Shown here one piece after another: positions 1 to 8,497 of a stretch of DNA of 64,000 bases (its first letter is position 1; every line of letters starts with the position of its first letter). The notes beneath the pieces were generated by a model. The model was not told the origin of the DNA. It did not search any database and saw only the letters and a list, made by a program, of their open reading frames with translations. A program made the position numbers and the translations under genes. Source of the stretch: Sphingomonas piscis (GTDB lineage Bacteria > Pseudomonadota > Alphaproteobacteria > Sphingomonadales > Sphingomonadaceae). The DNA is taken from positions 186,001-250,000 of the forward strand of contig NZ_CP049869.1 of assembly GCF_011300455.1 (NCBI RefSeq), read 5' to 3'.

Positions 1-1
1 C

Positions 2-808
2 AACCTCTATCGGTCGGTCAACATCGATGTGGAGCCGGAGACCACCAACAGCTACGAACTTGGCTATCGCTATCGCACCAGCCGGGTTCAGGCGCAGCTT
101 GCCGGCTACTATGTCGATTATCGGAACCGGATTGTGACCGCGCAGGATCTCGATCCAGCCAGCCAGACCTTCGGTTCGACGCTTGACCGTAATGTCGGTG
201 ACGCCCGCGCTTATGGTCTGGACGGTCAGGTCAGCTGGCGCGTGATGCCCGACCTCCTGGTTTACACCTATGCGTCCTACATCAACTCCCGCCTGAAGGA
301 GGACGTACTCGGAACGGCTGCCTCGACCAGCGCAGCGTGCCTTCCCGGGACGATCGTCGGTACCAGCTGCCAGATCATCTCGGTCAACACCAAGGGCGCT
401 CAGTTCGTCGAAACACCCAAGTGGACCTTTGGTGGCCGCCTTCAGAAGGACTTCGGTCCAGTCTCGTTTGGTGTGCAGGGCAAGTGGGTGTCCAAGCGTT
501 TCTCGACGGACGACAACGGCCGGTCCAATTTCCTTGTCAATACGGGTGACCTGCCGGTCGACATCCGTGGTCGTACTTCCGCCTACACCGTCATCGACAC
601 CGATGCCCGCATCAGCCTGGGTGAATGGACGTCGCTGAAGGAGACCTATCTCGACCTCAGCGTCACGAACATCTTCGACAAATACTACTTCGCGAACATC
701 ACCACTCAGAACACGCTTCCTGCCGTCGCCGCACAGGCGACCAGCGGGCCGCGTTTCTCGGTCGGTGCGCCGAGGACGTTCCAGGCGACGTTGAGCCTGG
801 GCTTCTAA
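2..808 (+). CDS. TonB-dependent receptor, C-terminal part (5' end outside window)
   Basis: The reading frame is open from the first bases of the window, so the gene begins upstream. About 268 residues remain. They show alternating aromatic/hydrophobic strands typical of an outer-membrane beta-barrel, including a late segment with DLSVTNIFDKYYF, the usual penultimate barrel strand of TonB-dependent receptors, and the protein ends in LSLGF with the C-terminal aromatic residue needed for barrel assembly. The family imports siderophores, vitamins or glycans across the outer membrane using TonB energy. The plug domain and TonB box are not visible, so the substrate cannot be assigned. A hairpin terminator follows. 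Confidence 0.88.
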   Translation, partial: NLYRSVNIDVEPETTNSYELGYRYRTSRVQAQLAGYYVDYRNRIVTAQDLDPASQTFGSTLDRNVGDARAYGLDGQVSWRVMPDLLVYTYASYINSRLKEDVLGTAASTSAACLPGTIVGTSCQIISVNTKGAQFVETPKWTFGGRLQKDFGPVSFGVQGKWVSKRFSTDDNGRSNFLVNTGDLPVDIRGRTSAYTVIDTDARISLGEWTSLKETYLDLSVTNIFDKYYFANITTQNTLPAVAAQATSGPRFSVGAPRTFQATLSLGF

Positions 809-825
809 ACTCAAGTTCGTAATGG

Positions 826-866
826 AAGGGGGCGGGGACGGCTTGCCGTTCGCGCCCCTTTTCTTT
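826..866 (+). terminator. Rho-independent terminator after the TonB receptor
   Basis: An outer stem AAGGGG/CCCCTT extended by GCG/CGC (one bulged G) encloses an inner ACGGC/GCCGT hairpin and is followed by TTTTCTTT. It lies just downstream of the receptor stop codon and overlaps the earliest possible hisN start codons. Confidence 0.6.
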
Positions 867-906
867 GCCCTTGACCCGAGCCCTCCTGCTCCGCCACGTC
901 GCGGAA

Positions 907-1689
907 GTGCCGAGCGCTCTCCAATCCCTTGCCGAACGCCTTGCTGCAGTTGCCCGGGCGGAAACCCTCCCGCGGTGGCGGACCGGCCTTGAAGCGGACA
1001 ACAAGGACTCTGAAGGGAGTTGGGACCCTGTCACCGAAGCCGACCGCGGGTCTGAGCGAGCGATGCGCACATTGCTCGAAGCCGAGGAGCCGTCTCACGG
1101 AGTCGATGGCGAGGAATTTCCGTCACGACCTGCTCAGGGCCGCTTTCGCTGGAGCCTCGATCCGATTGACGGCACGCGTGCATTCGTCTGCGGCTTCCCG
1201 ACCTGGACCACCTTGATCGCTCTCCTCGATGACGATCGGCCGGTCCTTGGTATCATCGATGCTCCCGCGCTCGACGAGCTTTACTTGGGGACGCCCGGGG
1301 GGTCGGCGCTAATCCAAGCGGCGCATCGTGTCCCACTGCAAAGCAGCGGTTGTCTCACGTTGCCCCAGGCGCGCGTCTCCACGACCGATCCCTTCCTATT
1401 CGATGCTGCCGGTCAGGAGGCTTTTGGCCAAGTGCGCGCCGCTGCCCGCACGATAAGGTACGGCTTTGACGCTTATGCCTACGCAAGGCTAGCAGCGGGC
1501 TCGATCGATCTGGTGATCGAGTCGGGACTCAAGACTTACGACTATCATGCCTTGATCCCTGTCGTGCGCGGTGCCGGTGGGACGTTCGGTGACTGGTACG
1601 GCGGAGAAGATTATCGCGACGGCAAGGTGATCGCCGCCGCCTCCCGCAAGCTGTACGATGCGGCCGTCGAGATCATGAGCGCCGCCTAG
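907..1689 (+). CDS. hisN: Histidinol-phosphatase, inositol-monophosphatase family
   Basis: Contains the Mg2+-binding signatures of the inositol monophosphatase fold: DPVTEADR, GEEF and LDPIDGTRAF. The product would remove phosphate from L-histidinol phosphate. Family members can also hydrolyse inositol or other sugar phosphates, but location decides here: the gene converges on, and overlaps by 4 bp, the last gene of the his operon, which has no other histidinol phosphatase. Start is uncertain. The frame is open back to TTG codons at 865 and 871, but these sit in or next to the upstream terminator, so the GTG at 907, giving a normal-length N-terminal helix, is preferred. Confidence 0.85.
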   Translation: MPSALQSLAERLAAVARAETLPRWRTGLEADNKDSEGSWDPVTEADRGSERAMRTLLEAEEPSHGVDGEEFPSRPAQGRFRWSLDPIDGTRAFVCGFPTWTTLIALLDDDRPVLGIIDAPALDELYLGTPGGSALIQAAHRVPLQSSGCLTLPQARVSTTDPFLFDAAGQEAFGQVRAAARTIRYGFDAYAYARLAAGSIDLVIESGLKTYDYHALIPVVRGAGGTFGDWYGGEDYRDGKVIAAASRKLYDAAVEIMSAA

Positions 1690-2318
1690 ATCTTGTGGCG
1701 CTCGCGGAGGATCTGGGTGACATCGTCCCAGCGCATGCCCTTTGCCTGCAACAACACCGACAAGTGATAGAGTAGGTCCGCTGCCTCTTCCGCGATGCCG
1801 GCATTGTCGCGCGTCACAGCTGCCAGCGAGACTTCGACTCCCTCTTCGCCGATCTTCTGGGCGATCTTCTCCACACCCTTGGCAAGCAGCCGCGCCGTGT
1901 AGCTTTCCGCCTCACTGGCGTCGGCGCGATCGGCGATGATCCGCGACAGCACTCCGAGCCAGGCCGCGCCAGCTGGCTGGTGCGCGAAACAGCTTGCCGC
2001 GCCCGTGTGACAGGTGGGACCTTCGGGGTCGGCGAGGATCAGGACGGCATCGTCGTCGCAGTCCGCGCGGAGCTCGACCAGCCGAAGGCGATTGCCGCTC
2101 GTCTCGCCCTTCATCCAGAGCCGCTCCTTCGACCGACTGTAGAAGGTCACGAAGCCGCTATCAATCGTCGCTGCCAATGACTCGCGGCTGACGTAGCCCA
2201 GCATCAGCACCAAACCGCTGACGTCATCCTGCACCACTGCGGGCAGAAGGCCGTTCACCTTATCCCAGGCGAGGCTGTCCAGATCGGCCGCGCTCAGCGG
2301 CGCATTTCGATTCCGCAT
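1686..2318 (-). CDS. hisIE: Bifunctional phosphoribosyl-AMP cyclohydrolase / phosphoribosyl-ATP pyrophosphatase
   Basis: A 210-residue fusion of two consecutive histidine enzymes. The N-terminal HisI part (about residues 1-120) carries WMKGETSGN, the Zn-binding CDDD and GPTCHTG. The C-terminal HisE part (about 125-210) carries the EKIAQKIGEEGVE and EAADLLYHLSVLL helices of the MazG-like pyrophosphatase fold. It converts PR-ATP to PR-AMP and then opens the ring. It is the last gene of the his operon; its ATG start overlaps the end of hisF by 25 bp, implying coupled translation. Confidence 0.95.
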   Translation of the reverse strand: MRNRNAPLSAADLDSLAWDKVNGLLPAVVQDDVSGLVLMLGYVSRESLAATIDSGFVTFYSRSKERLWMKGETSGNRLRLVELRADCDDDAVLILADPEGPTCHTGAASCFAHQPAGAAWLGVLSRIIADRADASEAESYTARLLAKGVEKIAQKIGEEGVEVSLAAVTRDNAGIAEEAADLLYHLSVLLQAKGMRWDDVTQILRERHKI

Positions 2319-3061
2319 GATGCAAGAACCTCCTTGAGCTCGGGTATGAGGATCAGCCGATCGTGAAACACGGTCGCGGCAAGCGCGCCGCTAACGCCGG
2401 CATCGATAAAGGCGTCGCGAAAATGCTCGGGCGTCCCTGCACCACCGGATGCAATCACTGGGACGCTGGTGGCGTCCACTACGGCCTTGCAGTGCGCTAT
2501 GTCGTACCCGTTGCGCATACCGTCCTTGCGCATGCAGTTGAGGACGATTTCGCCCACGCCGCGCGCGCAGGCTTCCCGTGCCCAGTCGAGCGTGCGCCGC
2601 CCTGCATCCTGCATGGCATCCGGCGAGCCGGTGTACTGCTTGACCCAATAGTCGCCATCGGCTTCGAAGCTGTCGATGCCCAGGACGATGCACTGGCTTC
2701 CAAAGTCGCGCACCAACTCGTCGATCAGTTCGGGCCGTTCCAGCGCGGGCGAATTGATGCTCACCTTGTCGGCACCGGCGTCCAGGCAAGCACGCGCGTC
2801 GGCGCGGCTGCGAAGGCCACCCGCCACCGTGAATGGGATGTCGATCACGCGGGCAATTCGTTTCACCCACTCAGGGTCGAGGCTTCGCCGATCGGCGCTG
2901 GCGCTGATGTCATAGAAGACCAGCTCATCAGCGCCCATCTTGCTGTACGCCAGCGCATGCTCGACGATGTCGCCTACGTCGCGGTGGTCGCGAAACTGCA
3001 CGCCTTTGACGACACGGCCATCCTTGACGTCGAGGCAGGGGATGATCCTACGCGATGGCAA
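2294..3061 (-). CDS. hisF: Imidazole glycerol phosphate synthase, cyclase subunit
   Basis: 255 residues, full-length (beta/alpha)8 barrel. RRIIPCLDVKDGRVVKG contains the catalytic Asp near position 11, and CIVLGIDSF the second catalytic Asp. Phosphate-binding loops (TVAGGLRS, ASGGAGTPEHF) are present. HisF uses ammonia delivered by HisH to make imidazole glycerol phosphate and AICAR. The start appears to be TTG at 3061, placed by alignment to RIIPCLDV and by a strong AAGGAGG nine bases upstream; it overlaps hisA by 14 bp. Confidence 0.96.
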   Translation of the reverse strand: MPSRRIIPCLDVKDGRVVKGVQFRDHRDVGDIVEHALAYSKMGADELVFYDISASADRRSLDPEWVKRIARVIDIPFTVAGGLRSRADARACLDAGADKVSINSPALERPELIDELVRDFGSQCIVLGIDSFEADGDYWVKQYTGSPDAMQDAGRRTLDWAREACARGVGEIVLNCMRKDGMRNGYDIAHCKAVVDATSVPVIASGGAGTPEHFRDAFIDAGVSGALAATVFHDRLILIPELKEVLASCGIEMRR

Positions 3062-3767
3062 GGCTGAGCGCCTCCTTCAGGTCCACGCGACCCTCCCACA
3101 GTGCCTTGCCGACAACCGCACCCGCAGTGTTGAGGCGGCGAAGGTCGTCGACCGACGACACGCCGCCGGACGCCTGAATGGCAAGGTGCGGCAGGCGCCG
3201 CCCCGCTTCCTCGAGCAATTCGAAATTCGGGCCTTCCAGCATTCCGTCGCGGCCGATGTCGGTGAGGAGCAGGTGCCGCGCATCTGGGAAGCGGGCAGCA
3301 ACGTCCCACAGCGATCGGCCGCTATCCTCCGTCCAGCCTGAAATCGCGACGTAGGGTGTGCCGTCCTTCACATTGACGTCCAGCGCCAGCGCGATGCGGT
3401 CCGCGCCAAACTCCGTAATCATCGCTTCGACCAGATCCGGTTGCTTGACCGTCAGGCTGCCGATGACGACGCGCCGAACACCCGCCTCCAGCATCCGCGC
3501 GACATGCTCCGTGGTCCGGAAACCGCCAGCCACCTGAAGCTCCACCTGCGAGCAAGAGGCCAGTGCCGCGAGCAGCTCATGCTGCACCGGAGCGCCCGCC
3601 CGAGTGCCGTCCAGATCCACCATATGGACCCACTGCGCGCCGGCGGCAGCGAAGTCCTTCAGGGCATCCGCCGGGGCAGTTTCATAGCGGGTACTGTCGT
3701 CGAAACGGCCCTGCCGAAGGCGCACGACGTTGCCGCCCATCAGGTCGATCGCGGGATAGATGATCAT
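3048..3767 (-). CDS. hisA: Phosphoribosylformimino-5-aminoimidazole carboxamide ribotide isomerase
   Basis: 239-residue TIM barrel isomerase converting ProFAR to PRFAR. Hallmarks are [17 protein letters not shown] (catalytic Asp), VHMVDLDGTRAG, VAGGFRT and LLLTDIGRDGMLEGPN (second catalytic Asp). The frame is open further upstream, but the ATG at 3767 is the right start: it matches the family N-terminus and overlaps the hisH stop codon as ATGA. Confidence 0.96.
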   Translation of the reverse strand: MIIYPAIDLMGGNVVRLRQGRFDDSTRYETAPADALKDFAAAGAQWVHMVDLDGTRAGAPVQHELLAALASCSQVELQVAGGFRTTEHVARMLEAGVRRVVIGSLTVKQPDLVEAMITEFGADRIALALDVNVKDGTPYVAISGWTEDSGRSLWDVAARFPDARHLLLTDIGRDGMLEGPNFELLEEAGRRLPHLAIQASGGVSSVDDLRRLNTAGAVVGKALWEGRVDLKEALSLAIA

Positions 3768-4348
3768 GAGTTCAACCAAGTCTCGATGAAGCGCGCACCG
3801 ACAGGGCCGGAGCGCTCCGGGTGAAATTGTGCGCCGGTCCAATTATTCTTGCGGACGACCGCGGGCACGGGACGCCCGTACTGGGCACGGGCCACCGACG
3901 CTGGCCCATCATCGCAAGCGAAGCTGTGCGCGAAGTAGACATAGTCGCCGTACGACAGGCCGACACTGTCGTCGAAGACCTCAAGCTTGCTCCAGCCCAT
4001 GTGAGGCACAGGGCGGCCGGGCGCGGCGCCCAGCTTGCGAACCGAGCCCTGGATGATGCCAAGCGTTTCCACACCCTCATCTTCCTCGCTGCGTTCGAAT
4101 AGAAGCTGCATGCCAAGGCAGATGCCGAGCGCGGGCCGGTCGAGGGTGCGCAGGACGTCGCCGAGCCCAAGCCGCCTTACCTGATCCATGGCATAGCCGG
4201 CCGCCCCGACACCGGGCAGCAGCACCTTGTCGGCGGAAGTGATCACCTCGGGATCGACGGTCAGCTCCGACGTAATGCCGAGCCGCTCGAGCGCCATCGA
4301 GACCGAGCCGGTATTGCCGCAGCCGAGATCCACCATCGCAAGCTTCAC
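3764..4348 (-). CDS. hisH: Imidazole glycerol phosphate synthase, glutamine amidotransferase subunit
   Basis: 194-residue class I glutamine amidotransferase that supplies ammonia to HisF. The catalytic triad is visible: Cys in [12 protein letters not shown], and His and Glu in [18 protein letters not shown] forms the oxyanion region. The start is GTG at 4348, overlapping the hisCB stop as GTGA; the gene overlaps hisA downstream. HisH and HisF are made from the same message, as expected for a 1:1 complex. Confidence 0.95.
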   Translation of the reverse strand: MKLAMVDLGCGNTGSVSMALERLGITSELTVDPEVITSADKVLLPGVGAAGYAMDQVRRLGLGDVLRTLDRPALGICLGMQLLFERSEEDEGVETLGIIQGSVRKLGAAPGRPVPHMGWSKLEVFDDSVGLSYGDYVYFAHSFACDDGPASVARAQYGRPVPAVVRKNNWTGAQFHPERSGPVGARFIETWLNS

Positions 4349-6003
4349 AGCATGCCCTTTGTGCTCGGCAGCACATCGCCTTCCTTAGCGATCGCCTGGC
4401 GCAACGCGCGGCCGACGACCTTGAAAGCCGCTTCTACCTTGTGGTGGTCGTTGTCACCCGTAACCTTCACATGCACCGCCGCCCGAAGATGCTCGGCGAG
4501 CGAGCGGAAGAAGTGCGGCGTCATTTCGGTCGGGTAATCGCCGATGTGCGAGCCTGTGAACTCACCTTCGAAGATGCCGTAAGGCCGTCCGGACAAGTCG
4601 ATCAACGCCTGCCCTTCTGCCTCGTCCATCGGCAGCGCAAAACCGTAGCGGCCGATTCCGCGCCGGTCGCCGAGGGCCTGGTAGAGCGCCTGCCCAAGCG
4701 CGATCGCGCAATCCTCAACGCTGTGGTGTGCATCGATTTCGAGATCGCCCTTGCAGGTCATCAGCAGCGAAAATCCACCGTGAGCAGCAATCTGATCCAG
4801 CATGTGATCGAAAAAGGGCAAACCCGTCTCGATGGTGCGCGGCGACGTGCGGTCGAGGTCGACCGCCACGGCAATCTTCGTCTCATTCGTCTCGCGGATC
4901 ACCTCGGCGCGGCGAGTCGCCGATTGCTCAAGATTGACGCCGAGCGCCGATAGCGCGGCGACATTCTCCTCTGGGCTTCCGATCGTCAGCCGAATAGCGT
5001 GGGGAGAAACGTTCGGACGGAAGCGGACCCGGACACCGAGCTGCTGTAGCTTGCGGGCAAGCGCCGGCGCGTCGTCCACTTCGATGAGCACGAAGTTGCC
5101 GCCACCGTTGCGCACCTTCTTGACCAAGGGCGACATGCCAAGCTGCTGCGCGACCTGCTCGCGCGCCGCGACCGTTTCAGCGACACGCTGTTGCTGAAGC
5201 ATCCGCTTCGATGGTGCGAGCGCCGCCAGCGCCGCCTGGATCGATGGCGTCGGCATCGGATATGGGGGCAATGCCTTGGCCGTAAGCGCGACCAACTCCT
5301 CAGTTCCAATCAGGCAACCGACCCGCGCACCCGCCAACCCGAACGCTTTCGACAGCGTGCGCAGAATGACAAGGTTCTCGATCTCGCAGGCCCGCGGCGC
5401 GAGGCTCTCCTGGTCTGCAAACTCGATATAGGCTTCGTCGGCGACGATGATCGTGTCGGGCAGCGCCTCGGCAACTTGGAGGATCGTCTCGGGGCTAATG
5501 GGATTGCCCGTCGGGTTGTTGGGCGTGCAGATGAACGCGAGCTTCAGATTGCCGACGGCGCGCGCCGCTGTGAGGAATGTTTGCGGGTCGAAGTCGAAGT
5601 CCTCGTCGAGCGGGATCTCCACCACCTCCGCGCCCTGAATGCGCGCGAATTGTGCGTAGGCGGAGAATGTCGGCGTGCAGATCGACACCTTGTCCACGCC
5701 GGCCCGGCAGAAGCTGCGCACCAGTACGTCGATCGCGTCGTCGGCGCCACGCGTGACGAGCAGGTTGGCGGGTGTGACACCGTAGAGCGCAGCCATCGCC
5801 GCGCGTAGATCGGACGGTTGCGGTTCGGGATAACGGTTCAGGCGCGACCCGAAGTTACCACCGGTCAGCGGCTCGTAGGGACTCTCGTTGGCATCAAGCT
5901 TGATCGCGTCGGCCCCGAACATTGCATTGGCGTTGGCCGACTTGTCATCCTCCGGCAGCGCCAGGATCTCCGGACGCGCAAGGCGTTGCACCACACTGGT
6001 CAT
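4345..6003 (-). CDS. hisCB: Fused histidinol-phosphate aminotransferase / imidazoleglycerol-phosphate dehydratase (HisC-HisB)
   Basis: One 552-residue frame holds two enzymes. Residues about 1-350 are a class II PLP aminotransferase, HisC, with [25 protein letters not shown] and the PLP-lysine segment [15 protein letters not shown]. From about residue 358 comes a complete HisB dehydratase, starting [16 protein letters not shown], with metal ligands in [31 protein letters not shown] and [12 protein letters not shown]. The join is a short LEQSAT linker with no internal start codon. HisB acts just before HisC in the pathway. The start is ATG at 6003 (MTSVVQRL), overlapping the hisD stop as ATGA; upstream in-frame codons encode a Gly/Ala-rich segment that is not HisC. 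Confidence 0.9.
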   Translation of the reverse strand: MTSVVQRLARPEILALPEDDKSANANAMFGADAIKLDANESPYEPLTGGNFGSRLNRYPEPQPSDLRAAMAALYGVTPANLLVTRGADDAIDVLVRSFCRAGVDKVSICTPTFSAYAQFARIQGAEVVEIPLDEDFDFDPQTFLTAARAVGNLKLAFICTPNNPTGNPISPETILQVAEALPDTIIVADEAYIEFADQESLAPRACEIENLVILRTLSKAFGLAGARVGCLIGTEELVALTAKALPPYPMPTPSIQAALAALAPSKRMLQQQRVAETVAAREQVAQQLGMSPLVKKVRNGGGNFVLIEVDDAPALARKLQQLGVRVRFRPNVSPHAIRLTIGSPEENVAALSALGVNLEQSATRRAEVIRETNETKIAVAVDLDRTSPRTIETGLPFFDHMLDQIAAHGGFSLLMTCKGDLEIDAHHSVEDCAIALGQALYQALGDRRGIGRYGFALPMDEAEGQALIDLSGRPYGIFEGEFTGSHIGDYPTEMTPHFFRSLAEHLRAAVHVKVTGDNDHHKVEAAFKVVGRALRQAIAKEGDVLPSTKGML

Positions 6004-7283
6004 AGCCGCGCCTCCGCTGCCCGAGCATGCGCTTCCAGCCCCTCGAGCCTCGCCAGGGCCGCCGTCGCCGGCGCCACCCGGGCCGCCGCTTCCCGCGTGA
6101 GCTTTTGGATGCTGATCGCCTTCATGAAACTGTAAACGGAAATGCCGCTCCACGCCCGAGCCGCTCCGTCGGTCGGAAGCACATGGCTCGACCCGGCGAG
6201 GTAGTCGCCAAAGGACTCCGCTGCCTCGTGCCCGGCAAAGACCGCGCCGGCGTTCCGAACCTGGGTTGAAAGCGGGTCCGGATCCGACACGGCGAGCGAG
6301 AGATGCTCGGGCGCGTAGGCATTGGCGATCTCCAGCGCCTCGTCGAGAGAACCAGCGATGATCGATCGTGCATGGGACAAGGATTCGCGTGCAATGTCGG
6401 CGCGAGGCAGCAAAGCGACCTGCCGCTCGACCTCCGTCTCAATTGCACGCGCGACCTCGTCGGAGGTCGAGGCAAGCAGTACCTGCGCCGTTCGGTCATG
6501 CTCCGCTTGGCTGAGTAGATCGGCAGCCACGGCCGGCGCCGATGCACTCTCATCGGCGATCACGAAGAGCTCGCTGGGCCCCGCGGGCATGTCGATCGCC
6601 GGCGCACCGGACAAAGACGACAGGTAGGATTTGGCAGCCGCAACATAAGCGTTGCCGGGTCCAAAGATCTTGTCGCAGCGCAGCAGGTCTCCGGCGCCAA
6701 ACGCCATTGCCGCGATGGCCTGCGCGCCGCCGACCGCCCAGACATGGCTGATCCCGCACAACTCGGCGGCAAGTGCGATGACCGGATTGATGCTTCCGTC
6801 CTTCAGTGGTGGCGTCGTTACGACGATCTCGCGCACCCCCGCCGCCCTGGCAGGCAGCGCCAGCATCAATAAAGTCGAAAAAAGCGGTGCGCTGCCGCCT
6901 GGAACATACAGGCCCGCACGATCGATCGGCCGCCACAGCTTGCCAACGCTGATCCCCGGCTGCGTCTCCACCTCAGTGTCACTGGGCAGCATCGCGTGAT
7001 GGAAGGTCGCGACATTGTCGCGGGCAAGCTCGATTGCGCCAAGCTCATCCTCGCTCAACGTCCGGCGGGCTTCCGCGGCCAACGGCCCGACTTCGACCAG
7101 GCGCGGTTCGCAGCCGTCGATCCGAAGCGACTGTTTCGCGAGCCCGGTCCAACCGCGCGAACGGACGTCATCCACGATCGCCTGCACGCTTCGGACCAGC
7201 TCATCGCTGGCACGCGCCTGGGGACGGGCAAGCGCTTGCCGCCGCCCTTCGGCGCCCAGATCTTTCCAGACCAGCCGCTGCAT
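6000..7283 (-). CDS. hisD: Histidinol dehydrogenase
   Basis: 427 residues, full length. It oxidises L-histidinol to L-histidine with two NAD+ and Zn2+. Recognisable segments are [53 protein letters not shown] (zinc/His region) and [12 protein letters not shown]. The start is ATG at 7283 ([10 protein letters not shown]); it overlaps the hisG stop in TGATG, so the longer open frame upstream is not coding. Confidence 0.96.
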   Translation of the reverse strand: MQRLVWKDLGAEGRRQALARPQARASDELVRSVQAIVDDVRSRGWTGLAKQSLRIDGCEPRLVEVGPLAAEARRTLSEDELGAIELARDNVATFHHAMLPSDTEVETQPGISVGKLWRPIDRAGLYVPGGSAPLFSTLLMLALPARAAGVREIVVTTPPLKDGSINPVIALAAELCGISHVWAVGGAQAIAAMAFGAGDLLRCDKIFGPGNAYVAAAKSYLSSLSGAPAIDMPAGPSELFVIADESASAPAVAADLLSQAEHDRTAQVLLASTSDEVARAIETEVERQVALLPRADIARESLSHARSIIAGSLDEALEIANAYAPEHLSLAVSDPDPLSTQVRNAGAVFAGHEAAESFGDYLAGSSHVLPTDGAARAWSGISVYSFMKAISIQKLTREAAARVAPATAALARLEGLEAHARAAEARL

Positions 7284-8170
7284 CAGATCATCATCTTTTC
7301 GATGGGCACCACCAGGATGCCCGAGGCACCGGCGCCCTTCAGTGTTTCCAGGGTCTCCCAGAATACCGACTCCTGGCAAACCGCATGAACCGCGAAATGT
7401 CCTGGATTTCCGGCCAGTGGAATAATGGTCGGCGCTTCGACGCCCGGCAGGATCTCGGTAATCCGCGCCAGCGCGTTCTCCGGCGCATTCAGCATGATGT
7501 ACTTGCTTTCCTTTGTAGCAAGCACGCCCTGTATGCGCTTCAGCAAGGCATCGAGGAGCACCGTCTTGTCTCCGCTCACCGGCTTGGTGGTGCGCACCAG
7601 CACGGCTTCGCTCTCCAGCACCGTCTCGACCGGCCTGAGGCCGTTCGCGGCCAACGTGTCGCCTGTGGAGACCAAGTCGCAGACGAACTGGGCGATCTTC
7701 AGACGGGGTGCCAGCTCCACCGCACCGCTCATCTTAACTACCGACGCGTTGATGCCATTCTGCTGAAGGTAGCGCTTCGTGAGGTTCGGATAGGTGGTCG
7801 CGATCCGTGCGCCGTCGAGGCTCTTCAGACCTTGGTAGTCGAACTGCTCAGGTGCCGCGATCTTGAGTGCGCAGCGGCCAAAGCCCAGTTCGGCGAGCAC
7901 CTCGAGCGCCGCATCCTGACCGAGCGTGAATTCTTCCAGCACATTCAGCCCGACGATCCCAAGTTCGCAGATGCCGTCTGCGACAAAGGTTGGGATGTCG
8001 TCGTCACGAACGAACATCAGGTCCGCAGCGAAATTCTCCACTCGTGCGCTGAGCCGGTTCTTGCCGGTCTGAATGCGCAGGCCGGCATGCTCCAGCAGCT
8101 CGCGGCTGCGATCCGACAGCCGGCCAGACTTCTGGATGGCGATGTGCAGACGATTGGTGTCCGTGATCAT
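7283..8170 (-). CDS. hisG: ATP phosphoribosyltransferase, long form
   Basis: 295 residues, the long form that carries its own C-terminal ACT-like regulatory domain (from about residue 215, ending GASGILVVPIEKMMI) and needs no HisZ. The catalytic part has LHIAIQKSGRLS, DIPTFVADGICELGIVG and the PRPP loop CDLVSTGDTLAANGL. It catalyses the first, committed step, ATP + PRPP to PR-ATP, and is normally feedback-inhibited by histidine. It is the first structural gene after the His leader and attenuator. Confidence 0.95.
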   Translation of the reverse strand: MITDTNRLHIAIQKSGRLSDRSRELLEHAGLRIQTGKNRLSARVENFAADLMFVRDDDIPTFVADGICELGIVGLNVLEEFTLGQDAALEVLAELGFGRCALKIAAPEQFDYQGLKSLDGARIATTYPNLTKRYLQQNGINASVVKMSGAVELAPRLKIAQFVCDLVSTGDTLAANGLRPVETVLESEAVLVRTTKPVSGDKTVLLDALLKRIQGVLATKESKYIMLNAPENALARITEILPGVEAPTIIPLAGNPGHFAVHAVCQESVFWETLETLKGAGASGILVVPIEKMMI

Positions 8171-8259
8171 GCGGATGCTCCCGTTACCTTCGGCACAGCT
8201 CGCCGGCTCGCTGGATCATTGGCAACCATCTGTCTCACTCGCTTGCAGTCCAATTGGGC

Positions 8260-8284
8260 AAAAGAAAACCCGCCAGAGGCGGGT
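8260..8284 (-). terminator. his operon attenuator (terminator hairpin, stem 3:4)
   Basis: On the minus strand: stem ACCCGCC, loop TCT, stem GGCGGGT, then TTTCTTTT. It lies between the leader peptide stop and the hisG start, so it would terminate transcription before hisG. Its 5' arm (CGACCCGC, 8279-8286) is exactly complementary to GCGGGTCG (8341-8348) inside the leader ORF, giving an 8-bp antiterminator. Confidence 0.8.
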
Positions 8285-8324
8285 CGGTCGATCGGCTTGT
8301 CCGGTACTCCTGGAGGTCAGGTGT

Positions 8325-8432
8325 TCAGGCGGCCACGACGCGACCCGCAACGCGGGCGTGGACGTGGGCATGATGATGGGTGCGGGCCGTCCACCGGTCG
8401 CGCATCAAAATCACAAAGGTATCCCCATTCAT
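8325..8432 (-). CDS. hisL: his operon leader peptide
   Basis: A 35-codon ORF on the minus strand, too short for usual gene calling. It reads MNGDTFVILMRDRWTART, then five histidines in seven codons (HHHAHVH), then ends ARVAGRVVAA. An in-frame ATG one codon upstream (8435) is an alternative start. The His codons lie immediately before CCCGC-GTT-GCGGG (8344-8356), a pause hairpin whose second arm can instead pair with the terminator. Ribosome stalling at His codons when His-tRNA is scarce would free that arm and let hisG be transcribed. The peptide is a sensor and is not expected to have a function of its own. A weak AAGAAG lies about 10 bases upstream of the start. Confidence 0.8.
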   Translation of the reverse strand: MNGDTFVILMRDRWTARTHHHAHVHARVAGRVVAA

Positions 8433-8497
8433 CATCGCGGCGGCTTCTTGCGCCATTCATCGTCAGGGTCAAGTCCTTTTGGGATCCCGTGACCCGG
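8433..8497 (-). promoter_or_regulatory. Probable his operon promoter region
   Basis: The stretch between the upstream kinase gene and the leader ORF is only 65 bp and must hold the operon promoter unless transcription reads through from the kinases. A TTGACC -35-like hexamer is visible (plus-strand complement near 8473-8478); no convincing -10 is seen at 17 bp. Weak call. Confidence 0.3.

Noticed and set aside
6004..6153. Longer start for HisC
   Set aside because: The extra 50 residues overlap hisD and are Gly/Ala-rich; ATG at 6003 fits the family and overlaps the hisD stop.
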